From Streptomyces chrestomyceticus JCM 4735 (GTDB taxonomy: Bacteria > Actinomycetota > Actinomycetes > Streptomycetales > Streptomycetaceae): a DNA stretch of 64,000 bases. How positions within the stretch are numbered: the first letter of the stretch is position 1; every line of letters starts with the position of its first letter. Location of the stretch: the NCBI RefSeq assembly GCF_003865135.1, contig NZ_BHZC01000001.1:6324001-6388000 (forward strand), written 5' to 3'. Positions 1 through 8,538 of this stretch are shown one piece after another. The position numbers were made by a program, and so were the translations under genes. The notes beneath the pieces are model-generated. The model did not search any database. It was not told the DNA's origin and saw nothing but the letters and a program-made list of their open reading frames with translations.

Positions 1-636
1 GCCATCTCGGTGGCCACCGGACACGGCGTGTGGGTGGTGCCCGCCACCCGCGGCGTGTGGGTGCCCGCCGGGCTGACGCACGCGATGACCTGCGCGGGCG
101 CGGTCGCCATGCGCACCCTCTACATCGAGCCGCAGTCCGCCTGGCGGCTGCCCGACGCCCCCACCGTCGTCTCGGTCTCGCCGCTGCTGCGGGAGCTGAT
201 CGACGAGGCCACCCGGCTTCCGGTGGAGTACGACGTACGGGGCCGCGACGGCACGGTGATGGACCTGCTCCTGCACGAACTCGCGCCGCGCCCCGTACCG
301 GCCCTCCACCTGCCCGCCCCGGGCGATCCCCGGCTGCACGACCTGTGCGCGGCGATCCGGCGCAGCCCCGGCGAGGACTGGACGACCCCGAACGCCGCGG
401 CCCGCGCCCATCTGAGCCCGCGCAGCCTGCACCGCAGGTTCGCCGCCGCCACGGGGATGAGCCCGGCCCGCTGGGTGCAGCAGGCCAGGCTCGTCCACGC
501 GGTCACCCTGCTGGCCAGGGGGACCCCGGTCACCTCGGTCGCCACCGGCCTCGGCTATGCCACTCCCAGCGCCTTCACGGCCATGTTCCGGCGGGCGCTG
601 GGCACCACTCCGTCGGCCTATTTCGCGGGCGTGTAG
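1..636 (+). CDS. AraC-family transcriptional regulator, 5' end outside the window
   Basis: The frame is open from the first base, so the N-terminus is missing; a GTG at 10 lies inside the cupin-like sensor part (residues reading GVWVVPATRGVWVPAGLTHA) and is not a convincing start. The C-terminal ~100 residues form the double helix-turn-helix of AraC/XylS regulators; the first recognition region reads LSPRSLHRRFAAATGMSPAR and the second follows in the GLGYATPSAFTAMFRRALG stretch. Such proteins sense a small molecule through the cupin and activate nearby promoters. It could control the oxidative cluster downstream, but a deaminase-like gene lies between them, so that link is only inference. Confidence 0.85.
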   Translation, partial: AISVATGHGVWVVPATRGVWVPAGLTHAMTCAGAVAMRTLYIEPQSAWRLPDAPTVVSVSPLLRELIDEATRLPVEYDVRGRDGTVMDLLLHELAPRPVPALHLPAPGDPRLHDLCAAIRRSPGEDWTTPNAAARAHLSPRSLHRRFAAATGMSPARWVQQARLVHAVTLLARGTPVTSVATGLGYATPSAFTAMFRRALGTTPSAYFAGV

Positions 637-724
637 TCCGTACGGGACGGAAGGGAACGGGCGTCCGCCACTGCCGTACGCCCCCTCGTGCCCATCGGGC
701 CGCGGGACGCATATGCTCGCCCGT

Positions 725-1078
725 ATGAGCGAAGCCGCACCGCTGGACCCGGAAGACCGCAAGATCATCACGCTGGCCCGTTCCGCGCGCGCCCGCAACG
801 GGGTGCCGGAGGGCGCCGCCGTCCGTGACGAGACCGGGCGCACCTATGTCGCGGGGACCGTCGCCCTGGAGTCGTTGCAGCTCAGCGCGTTGCGTACGGC
901 GGTCGCCATGGCCGTCGCGAGCGGCGCGCAGTCGCTGGAGGCGGCGGCCGTGGTGACCGAGGCGGAGTCGGCGTCGGACGCGGACCGCGCGGCCGTACGG
1001 GACCTCGGCGGCGCCGGTACGCCGGTGCTGGTCGCCGGTCCGGACGGCACGCTGCGGGCCACGGTCCAGGCGGGCTGA
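725..1078 (+). CDS. Cytidine deaminase-like protein lacking zinc ligands
   Basis: This 117-residue protein starts at the ATG at 725. It has the general layout of short cytidine deaminases (LARSARARNGVPEGAAVRDE, then TYVAGTVALESLQLSALRTA). The family binds zinc through a Cys/His-Ala-Glu motif and a Pro-Cys-x-x-Cys motif. Neither is present: the first site reads LSALRTAVAMAV, and the protein contains no cysteine. It is therefore unlikely to deaminate cytidine and may be a structural or regulatory relative. Similar genes lie near era in Streptomyces, so this is probably a conserved backbone gene. Confidence 0.75.
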   Translation: MSEAAPLDPEDRKIITLARSARARNGVPEGAAVRDETGRTYVAGTVALESLQLSALRTAVAMAVASGAQSLEAAAVVTEAESASDADRAAVRDLGGAGTPVLVAGPDGTLRATVQAG

Positions 1079-1129
1079 CGGGCTGACACCGGGGCGGCCG
1101 GGCGGGCCGGCGCAACGGCGCGTCCGCCC

Positions 1130-2668
1130 TCACTCCGCCCGTACCCGCTCCAGCAGCGCCTTCTTGTCCGGCTTGCCGCTCGCCGCCACCGGCACCTCCC
1201 GTACGACGGTGATCGTGGCGGGCACGCTCGCCGGGCCCAGCGCGTCGGCGACGTGGGCACGCAGCGCCGCGAGACCGGGCCGCCGTCCCGCCGCCGGTAC
1301 GACGAACGCGTGGGCGGCCTCGCCGGTCCGCTCGTCCGGCGCGCCCACGACATACGCCTGGTCGACGTCCGGGTGCGCGGCCAGGGCCTGTTCGATGGCG
1401 CCCGCGTAGTGCAGGACGGCGTTGACGATGATGACGTCACGGGTGCGCCCGGTGAGGCGCAGGAAGCCGTGCTCGTCGAGGCGGCCGAGGTCGCGGGTGC
1501 GGACCCAGCCGTCCCGTAGTACGGCGCGGGTCTCCGCCTCGTCCCGGCGGTAGCCGGCCAGTGCTCCGGCCGTACGGACCCAGATCTCGCCGGTGGCGCC
1601 GTCGGGGAGGGGCCGCCCGTCGGCCGGGTCCCGTACGTCGATGTCCACCCCGTCCAGGGGGCGCCCCACCGAGCCGTACGCGGTGTCCGGCCGCTGGGCC
1701 AGGTCGTCGGGGGTGAGCAGGGTGAGCATGCCGGTCTCGGTCTGTCCGTAGCCCTGGTGCACGACGGGGCCGAGGCGTTCGGTGGCCTCGGCGAGCTTGT
1801 GGGGCGCCAGGGGAGATCCGGCCACAAGGAGAGCGCGGAGGCTCGTGAGGTCCAGGGTGTTTTCGGGCTCGGTGCGCAGGGTGTTGAGGATGTGGTGCAG
1901 CCGGGGGACGGTCAGCAGGCAGGCGGTGACGCGGTGCCGTGCGAAGACCTCCGGGAAGGACAGCGGCGGGTCCGGTATGACGGCGGTGCCGCCGCCCAGC
2001 AGGCACAGCCCCAGGTGCTCGAAGATCACCGCGCTGGTGAGGGTGCCGAAGAGCAGGAAGCGCGCGTAGGCCGCCGCGAGTCCGGCGATCCGCCCGGTCC
2101 TGCGGGCGGGTTGCCACGACCAGCCCGTGGTGAGGCTGCGGTAGGTGTGCGCGCACTCCTTGGGCTGTCCGGTGCTGCCGCTGGTCAGGGTGATCAGGGC
2201 GATGTCGTCCGGGCGGCCGTGCACCACGAGGTCGTCGGGGGAGGCCGGTTCCGCCGTGTTCAGCAGGTCTTTCTCCAGGCCGAGCCGGGTGGTGACGGGG
2301 GCGGCGGCCGCGCGGAGTCCGGGGGAGTCCGACGGCTCGTCGTGCACGAGGACGTCGATTCCGTCGGCCAGGACGCGGGCGAGGTGGCCCGGCGGCAGTC
2401 CGGGGCGCAGGCCGGTCAGCCGGGCGCCCAGCAGGTGCACCGCGAGGTGCAGGGCGAACGCCTCGGGAGTGACGCCGGCGGCCACCGCGACGGACGACCC
2501 CGGGCCGACGCCCGCCGCGCGCAGCCCGCGCACGCAGCGGCCGGCCAGGTCCAGGACCGCGCGGCGCGGAACGGCGCGCCCCAGGTGTTCAAACGCCGGT
2601 ACGTCCGGCTGCCGGTGGAACGCGTCGACAAGGGTTTGCGGGAAAGGGCTTGCGGTGGGCTGGCTCAT
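1130..2668 (-). CDS. AMP-binding acyl-CoA synthetase / adenylating ligase
   Basis: A 512-residue class I adenylate-forming enzyme that should activate a carboxylic acid to its acyl-AMP and transfer it to CoA or a carrier thiol. The phosphate-binding loop reads TLTSGSTGQPKE (residue ~165), the adenine motif YGQTETG (~310), the hinge region follows GWVRTRDLGRLDEHGFL (~390), and the C-terminal catalytic Lys lies in ASGKPDKKALLE. The substrate cannot be read from the sequence. It starts at ATG 2668 and runs divergently from the flavoprotein-oxidase-P450 genes, sharing a 289-bp intergenic region with them, which suggests it supplies an activated acid to that pathway. Confidence 0.85.
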   Translation of the reverse strand: MSQPTASPFPQTLVDAFHRQPDVPAFEHLGRAVPRRAVLDLAGRCVRGLRAAGVGPGSSVAVAAGVTPEAFALHLAVHLLGARLTGLRPGLPPGHLARVLADGIDVLVHDEPSDSPGLRAAAAPVTTRLGLEKDLLNTAEPASPDDLVVHGRPDDIALITLTSGSTGQPKECAHTYRSLTTGWSWQPARRTGRIAGLAAAYARFLLFGTLTSAVIFEHLGLCLLGGGTAVIPDPPLSFPEVFARHRVTACLLTVPRLHHILNTLRTEPENTLDLTSLRALLVAGSPLAPHKLAEATERLGPVVHQGYGQTETGMLTLLTPDDLAQRPDTAYGSVGRPLDGVDIDVRDPADGRPLPDGATGEIWVRTAGALAGYRRDEAETRAVLRDGWVRTRDLGRLDEHGFLRLTGRTRDVIIVNAVLHYAGAIEQALAAHPDVDQAYVVGAPDERTGEAAHAFVVPAAGRRPGLAALRAHVADALGPASVPATITVVREVPVAASGKPDKKALLERVRAE

Positions 2669-2957
2669 TTCGTGTCCGCTCCGGTGGGTGTGAACGGCTG
2701 AAATGCGTCACGGGACCGGCGGGACAAGCGGGGCCGGGAGTGCGGGAGAGTAATGCGGCGACCCGCCAGGGCGCGACAGAAGGGCGTTCCCGGTAAATGA
2801 CCCGGACCCTGTGACACTGGCTTGTGCAGCGTACTCGTAAACCTCGGATTGAGTGTGACGCAGATCACTTATATGCACTCTGGTGTCGTTCTTTAATGCT
2901 CAAGTACTGTCGGTTTCCGCTCCATCTCCATACCCCCGCAGGTGACAGGAGAATTGC
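2669..2957. promoter_or_regulatory. Divergent control region with a Crp-like site
   Basis: This 289-bp gap separates the leftward ligase from the rightward flavoprotein. Its right half is clearly more AT-rich than the genes around it. TGTGACGCAGATCACT at 2854-2869 resembles an inverted-repeat CRP-family site (TGTGA-N6-TCAC) and is close to the GTG-N6-GNCAC pattern of Streptomyces Crp. AT-rich stretches follow it (ACTTATATGC at 2867-2876, TTCTTTAATG at 2891-2900). The site alone does not prove Crp control. Confidence 0.45.
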
Positions 2958-4576
2958 GTGAGCCACGACGAAACGATGGACTATCTGGTGGTCGGCGCCG
3001 GCCCCGCGGGATTACAAGCCGGATATTTCCTGCAACAGGCCGGGCGCAGTCATCTCATCGTGGAGTCGGGCGCGGCTCCCGGTGTATTCTTCACCCGATT
3101 CCCCCGGCACCGCACCCTGATCTCGATCAACAAGGTGCACACCGGGTGGGACGACCCCGAGCTGAACATGCGCACCGACTGGAACTCGCTGCTCTCCGAC
3201 GAGCGCACCCCGCTGTTCACGGCCCGTACCTCGCGCTATTTCCCGGACGCCGACGAAATGGTCGGCTACCTCGCCGACTTCGCCGCCACCCACCGCATCC
3301 GCGTCCGCTACCACACCCGTATCACCGAGATATCCCGGCCGTTCGGGGGCCGGACGGCCCCGGTGACTTCCTCGCCCGCGCCGCCGACGGCACCACCTAC
3401 CGCGCGCGGCGGGTCGTCGTGGCGACCGGCGTCACCCGCCCGTACGTCCCCGCCATCGAGGGCGTGGAGACGGTCGAGCGCTACGACGAGGTCTCCGTCG
3501 ACCCGGCCGGCTTCACCGGGCAGCGGGTGCTGATCATCGGCCGCGCCAACTCCGCGTTCGAGACCGCCGACAACCTCATCGAGACCGCCGCCGTCATCCA
3601 CGTCGCCGGACCCGGCTCGCTGAAGCTCGCCTGGCAGACCCATTTCGTGGGACACCTGAGGGCCGTCAACAACAACTTCCTCGACACCTATCAGCTTAAA
3701 TTGCAGAACGCGGTGCTGGACGGAAACATCGAGCGTATCCGGCAGCAGCCGGACGGCTCATACGTGGTGTCCGTATCCTTTTCCCGGGTCGACGAGGTCG
3801 TCAAGGACATCGCTTACGACCGGGTCATCCTCGCCACCGGATTCCGCTTCGACCCGTCGATATTCGCCCCGGAGTGCCGCCCCGAACTCGCCGTCAACGA
3901 CCGTTTCCCGGCCCAGACCGACGCCTGGGAATCCCCGAACGTCCCCGGCCTGTACTTCGCCGGCACCATCACCCAGGTACGCGATTTCAAGAAATCCACC
4001 AGTGGTTTCATCCATGGCTTCCGGTACGGCGTACGGGCCCTGCACCGCATCCTCGAAGCCCGCCACCACGACCGCCCCTGGCCCGCCCGCGCCCTGCCCG
4101 CCACCGCCGAGGCGGTCACCGACGCCGTGATCGCCCGCGTCAACCGCAGCTCGGCGCTCTTCCAGGTCTTCGGCTTCCTCTCCGACGCGGTGCTCGTCGA
4201 CCGGGACGGCACGGTCCGCTACTGCGAGGAGGTCCCGGTCGACCACCTGCACACCGCCGTCGGCGAGGGCGGCTTCGGCGAGGTCGGCTCCTACTTCACC
4301 GTCACCCTCGAATACGGCGAGGGCCACGACCGGGTGAACCCGTTCGACATCACCGCCGGCCGGGTCTCCCAGCAGGACACCACCGGCCTGGACGGCCGCT
4401 ATCTGCACCCGGTCGTGCGCGTCTTCGACGGCGCCGCCCCCGGCAAGGCGACCGCCGAACACCACCTGACCGAGAACCTGGAGAACGAGTGGGACAGCGA
4501 GGAGGTCCACCGCGCACCCCTGCGGACCTTCCTGCGCCCCCGGCTCACCGGCCCGGCCCCGGCGGCCCGGCCGTGA
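2958..4576 (+). CDS. FOXRED2-like FAD-dependent oxidoreductase, frameshifted as sequenced
   Basis: GTG start at 2958 behind AGGAG (2947-2951). Residues 8-25 form the FAD dinucleotide fold (DYLVVGAGPAGLQAGYFL). The next part, FFTRFPRHRTLISINK and RTDWNSLLSD, closely resembles vertebrate FOXRED2/ERFAD, a flavoprotein of the ER; this is from memory. A second nucleotide-binding motif reads VLIIGRANSAFETADN. The reading frame breaks near 3345-3349: the first ~128 codons are in one frame and the rest in the frame ending at 4576. Adding one G to the five-G run restores a continuous ~540-residue protein. Codon 19 is TTA (3012-3014). The stop overlaps the next start by 4 bases. It could be a sequencing error, a dead gene or a switchable run. 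Confidence 0.8.
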
Positions 4577-5673
4577 TCCCCACCCTCGCCGACCTGCGCG
4601 AGCGGGCCCGGGAGCGGCTGGACCCCCGGGTGTACGACTTCTTCGAAGGGGGCGCCGGAGGGGAGACGGCCCTCCACGAGAACGAGGCGGCGTTCCGCAG
4701 GCTCGCCCTGCTGCCACGCGTCCTGCGCGGGGAAGCCGCCCGCGACCTGTCCGTGACGCTGTGCGGCGACCGCCTGGCGATGCCCGTCCTGGTCTCGCCC
4801 ACCGCCTTCCACCGCCTCGCGCACCCCGAGGGCGAGCTGGCCACCGCCCGCGCGACGGCGGCCGCCGGCACGGTCCTGGTCACCGGCATGGCGGCGACCG
4901 TGCCGGTGGCCGAGGTCACCGCCGCCGCCCGCGCCGTACAGGCCGAAGCGGCCGTCTGGTTCCAGCTCTACCTCCAGCCCGAACCGGAGGTCACCCTCGC
5001 CCTCGTCCGCAGGGCCGAGCGGGCCGGCTGCACGGCGCTGGTCGTCACGGTCGACTCGCCCGTCTTCGGCCGCCGTGAGCGGGACGCCCGGCACGGCTTC
5101 GACGACCTGCCCGCCGGCCTGGCCGCCGAGAACATGCGCGGCCTGCCCGGCGCGCCCGACGACCGCCCCCGCGACATCGCCATGTCCCCGGGGCTCTCCT
5201 GGGACGACCTGCGCAGACTGCGGGCACAGACCCGGCTGCCGGTGCTGCTCAAGGGCGTCCTGCACCCCGGGGACGCGCGGATCGCCGTCGCCGAGGGCGT
5301 GGACGGTCTGCTGGTCTCCAACCACGGCGGCCGGCAGCTCGACGCCGCACCGGCGAGCGTCGAGGCGCTGCCCGCCGTGGCCGAGGCGGTCGCGGGCCGG
5401 GTGCCGGTCCTCCTGGACGGCGGTGTCCGCCGGGGCTCCGACGCCGCCGTGGCCCTCGCGCTGGGCGCGTCCGTCGTCGGCGTCGGCCGTCCGGTGCTGT
5501 GGGGTCTGGCCGCGGACGGCGAGAAAGGCGTACGGCACGTACTGGAGCTGTTGCGCGCGGAGTTCGACCACGTCCTGGCGCTGTGCGGCGGCGGCAGCCC
5601 GGCCGACCTCGGACCGGACCTCGTCGTCGCGCGGGGGAGCGTCCGGGGCGCACGGAAGGGGGAGGAGCGATGA
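4573..5673 (+). CDS. FMN-dependent alpha-hydroxy acid oxidase
   Basis: 366 residues starting at GTG 4573, overlapping the preceding stop as GTGA. It belongs to the lactate/glycolate/mandelate oxidase family, which oxidises an (S)-2-hydroxy acid to a 2-keto acid and usually passes electrons to oxygen. Family residues are present: the N-terminal Tyr in VYDFFEGGAG, WFQLYLQ, TVDSPVFGRRERD, the flavin Lys in LLKGVLHPGDA, and the catalytic His and Arg in SNHGGRQLD, followed by LLDGGVRRGSDA. Length matches the family. It is translationally coupled on both sides, so it should act on an intermediate of the same pathway. The substrate is unknown. Confidence 0.88.
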   Translation: MIPTLADLRERARERLDPRVYDFFEGGAGGETALHENEAAFRRLALLPRVLRGEAARDLSVTLCGDRLAMPVLVSPTAFHRLAHPEGELATARATAAAGTVLVTGMAATVPVAEVTAAARAVQAEAAVWFQLYLQPEPEVTLALVRRAERAGCTALVVTVDSPVFGRRERDARHGFDDLPAGLAAENMRGLPGAPDDRPRDIAMSPGLSWDDLRRLRAQTRLPVLLKGVLHPGDARIAVAEGVDGLLVSNHGGRQLDAAPASVEALPAVAEAVAGRVPVLLDGGVRRGSDAAVALALGASVVGVGRPVLWGLAADGEKGVRHVLELLRAEFDHVLALCGGGSPADLGPDLVVARGSVRGARKGEER

Positions 5674-7148
5674 GCCGCCTCCGGGCCACGGGCCGTACGC
5701 CGTATCCGGGCCGCCTCCGTATCGCCGCCCGCCCCCGCACCGTCCGGCTGCTCGCCGCCACGGCCGCCGCCCTCTCCGTCCCGTACTGGCTGCCGCGCTC
5801 CGTCGTCGCCGCCCGCGTCGCGCTCTTCGCCCGGATCAACGGCGACGAGGGGATCGCCTTCCCGAACGCCGCCGTCCCCGCCGAGCGTTTCCAGGAGGTC
5901 TACTCCCACCCGGCCGCCAACGGCCGCAGCCGCGGCGCCGCCCTCTCCGACCTCTTCTGGTACTGGCTCGCGCCCGGCCCCGAGGTCCACCAGGAGCACC
6001 TGGAGGACGGCCCGCGCTACGACGACGTCGCCCGCACCACCCTCACCGTGCTCGCCGGACCCAGCCAGGACCTGTCCGCGGCGGCGGCCCGCCGTACCGC
6101 CGCCGTGCTCGACGAACAGGGCATCGGCCGCGCCACGTTCGTCCGGCTGCGCGACCTGATGATGCCGGTCTGGGCGGAATTCTTCTACGGTCTGGTCTTC
6201 CGCGAACCGTGCCCGCCCGGCGTCCGGCGCCTGATCGTCGACAACGCCGAGGACGTCGTCAACTCCCTGAAGTGCACCCGGCCACGCCATCTGGCCCGCC
6301 GGGCCCGCCTCACCCGGCACCTGCGGCAGCGCATCGCCGCCGGGCACGTGCCGCCGCACCACCTGCCGGGCTCCCTCACCCCCGACGAGCAGGCGTACTA
6401 CCTCCAGGGCACCTTCTTCAACACGGCCGTCGTCCAGTTGTCCGAGGCCATGGTCCACCTGCTGCTCGTCCTGGCCCAGCACCCGGACGTACAGCGGAAG
6501 CTGGCCGCGGCACCCGACGACGACCGGTACTTCGCCAACGTCCTCGACGAGACGCTGCGCCTCTATCCCCTCTTCGGCGTCGCCCACCGCATCAGCACGG
6601 ACGACATCCCGCTCGGCCCGGACACCGTCATCCCCGCCGGCTCCGTCCTGTGCTTCAACTACCCCGACTACCACGCCACCGGCTACTCCGACCCGGACGT
6701 CTTCGACCCCGCCCGCTGGGAACACCTCGTCGCCAAGAACCAGCACCACATCCCGTTCGGCGTCGCCGCCAACCGGCCCTGCCCGGCCTGGCGGCTGGCC
6801 CCGCTGGTCATGCGCGCCGCGACCCGCGAGGTGCTGAGCCGCTTCACCCTCCACTCCGACGTCGCGCACACCCGCTCCATCCCGCACCGCGCCCCCTGCC
6901 TGCTGGTCCGGCGCGGCCGCCCGCTGCCGCCGCTCCGGCTGTTCGCCGCCCGCGCCTTCCTGCGGGTGCGCGACCGGTGGGAGGACGTGTGGCGGAGCTG
7001 CGTCCAGCTCGTCCTCGGTACGTGGATGGTGCTGGACGCCCGCCGCCTGCGTCCGGCCGAGCGGTACTTCGCCGCCCACGACACCCAGGGCGTCCCGCTG
7101 CCGGCCGGTACCGACGGACCGGCGCGCTGTCCGTATCCGCACGCCTGA
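5670..7148 (+). CDS. Cytochrome P450-like protein with altered heme loop
   Basis: 492 residues from ATG 5670, overlapping the oxidase stop (ATGA). The ExxR motif of helix K is in DETLRLYP and the PERF-like region in DPARWEHL. The heme loop reads PFGVAANRPCPAWRL: the proximal Cys is present, but the Phe-Cys spacing is one residue longer than the usual FxxGxxxCxG and the glycine after Cys is Ala. The I-helix region (GTFFNTAVVQLSEAM) lacks the classical AGxxT oxygen-activation motif. A hydrophobic N-terminal segment (~25-45) and a ~60-residue tail after the heme loop are also atypical. It may be a peroxygenase-like or otherwise divergent P450. Final gene of the overlapping triplet. Confidence 0.78.
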   Translation: MSRLRATGRTPYPGRLRIAARPRTVRLLAATAAALSVPYWLPRSVVAARVALFARINGDEGIAFPNAAVPAERFQEVYSHPAANGRSRGAALSDLFWYWLAPGPEVHQEHLEDGPRYDDVARTTLTVLAGPSQDLSAAAARRTAAVLDEQGIGRATFVRLRDLMMPVWAEFFYGLVFREPCPPGVRRLIVDNAEDVVNSLKCTRPRHLARRARLTRHLRQRIAAGHVPPHHLPGSLTPDEQAYYLQGTFFNTAVVQLSEAMVHLLLVLAQHPDVQRKLAAAPDDDRYFANVLDETLRLYPLFGVAHRISTDDIPLGPDTVIPAGSVLCFNYPDYHATGYSDPDVFDPARWEHLVAKNQHHIPFGVAANRPCPAWRLAPLVMRAATREVLSRFTLHSDVAHTRSIPHRAPCLLVRRGRPLPPLRLFAARAFLRVRDRWEDVWRSCVQLVLGTWMVLDARRLRPAERYFAAHDTQGVPLPAGTDGPARCPYPHA

Positions 7149-7227
7149 CCCACACGTCTGGTCCGTACGTCCGTACGCCTGATCCGTACACCCTCACCTC
7201 CCCCCGCGAGCCGAAGGACCCTCCGCC

Positions 7228-8496
7228 ATGACCGTCACGGAGTTAGGGCCGGTCTTCTTCCTGGCCGTCGTCGTCATCCTGCTCGTCTGCCGGCTCGTGG
7301 GCCGCGCCCTGCGCGCGCTGGGCCAGCCGCCCGTGGTGGGGGAGATGGTCGCCGGTGTGGTGCTCGGGCCGTCCGTGCTGGGCCTGCTGGCGCCCGGCCT
7401 GGAGACGGCCCTCTTCCCGCCGGAGCTGCGGCCCGCGCTGTACGTCGCCGGGCAGATCGGTCTGGTCGTCTTCATGTTCCAGACCGGGTACGAGTTCCGC
7501 TCGGCCGGCATCCGGGCGGTGGCCAAGCCGGCCGCGATGATCTCGGGGGCCGGGATCTTCGTACCGCTCGCGCTGGGCGTGGGACTGACCTACGCCGTGC
7601 ACGGCCGCGTCGACGTCTTCCCGGCGGACGTGTCCGTCACCGTCTCCGCCCTCTTCGTCGGCGTGACCCTGGCCATCACCGCGTTCCCCATGCTGGCCCG
7701 CATCATCACCGAGCGGGGGCTGACCGGCACCCGCTTCGGCTCGCTGTCGCTGGCGTCCGGAGCGGTGGACGACGCGCTGGCGTGGGTGCTGCTCGCCGGG
7801 GTGCTGAGCCTGACCGGCACCGGCGCCGGGCCGCTGGTCCTCGCCCTCGCCGGGAGCGCCGGCCTGGTGGTCGTGCTGGTCCTGATCGCGCGCTCCGGGC
7901 CCCGGCTCACGGACCTGGTGAACCGCCGCGGCCCCGACGAGCTGCTGCTGATCACCGTCGTCGCGCTGTTCCTCGCCGCCTGGTACACCGACCGCATCGG
8001 CCTGTACGCCGTCTTCGGCGCGTTCAGCCTGGGCGTGGTCTTCCCGCGCTCCGCCCCGGTGGACCGGGCCGTCGAGACGATCGCGCCGATCAGCCGGATC
8101 GTCTTCCTGCCCCTGTTCTTCACCTATTCAGGACTGAACACCGACTTCGCGCTGCTGGCCTCGCCCGGCCTGCTGCTGTTCACCGCGGGCTGCGTCGCCC
8201 TGGCCGTCCTCGGCAAGCTGGGCGCGTGCTGGCTGGCGGCACGGCTGGCCGGCGAGGAGAGCGGGGTGGCGCTGCGCATCGGCACGCTGATGAACGCGCG
8301 GGGCCTGATGCAGCTCATCGCGATCAACATCGGGCTGGCGGCCGGCATCGTCACCCCGTCGATGTTCGCGGTGCTGGTCGTGGTCGCGCTGGTGACGACG
8401 GTGATGGCGTCCCCGATGCTGACCCTGTGGGAGCGCGTCGACGCGCGCCGGGCGCCGGACCGGCCGCGGGCCGAGCGGGTCGGCGCCGCGCCCTGA
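7228..8496 (+). CDS. CPA2-family cation/proton antiporter
   Basis: A 422-residue membrane protein with about 12 hydrophobic segments, starting at ATG 7228 behind AAGGAC. The N-terminal region (GQPPVVGEMVAGVVLGPS) and the FMFQTGYEFR and TLMNARGLMQLIAIN segments are typical of the KefB/NapA-like Na+(K+)/H+ exchanger family. It has no C-terminal TrkA-N domain. Codon 6 is TTA (7243-7245), so translation should depend on the bldA tRNA, a property shared with the flavoprotein gene upstream. It lies 79 bp after the P450 and could provide ion homeostasis or export for the cluster, but neither role can be shown from sequence. Confidence 0.85.
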   Translation: MTVTELGPVFFLAVVVILLVCRLVGRALRALGQPPVVGEMVAGVVLGPSVLGLLAPGLETALFPPELRPALYVAGQIGLVVFMFQTGYEFRSAGIRAVAKPAAMISGAGIFVPLALGVGLTYAVHGRVDVFPADVSVTVSALFVGVTLAITAFPMLARIITERGLTGTRFGSLSLASGAVDDALAWVLLAGVLSLTGTGAGPLVLALAGSAGLVVVLVLIARSGPRLTDLVNRRGPDELLLITVVALFLAAWYTDRIGLYAVFGAFSLGVVFPRSAPVDRAVETIAPISRIVFLPLFFTYSGLNTDFALLASPGLLLFTAGCVALAVLGKLGACWLAARLAGEESGVALRIGTLMNARGLMQLIAINIGLAAGIVTPSMFAVLVVVALVTTVMASPMLTLWERVDARRAPDRPRAERVGAAP

Positions 8497-8538
8497 GCCC
8501 GGGGCTGGTGGTCGGCGCCGCCCCGCCGATCGGGGACA

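Noticed and set aside
3340-3365. Programmed -1 frameshift in the flavoprotein gene
   Set aside because: No heptameric slippery sequence or downstream pseudoknot is obvious; a one-base loss in a G-run is simpler.
4968-7142. Long minus-strand frame across the oxidase and P450 genes
   Set aside because: No domain or ribosome site; plus-strand genes have catalytic residues and overlapping start/stop codons.
7149-7227. Repeated CCGTAC units between P450 and antiporter as a repeat array
   Set aside because: Only a few irregular occurrences of CGTACG-like words, which are common in this genome's composition.
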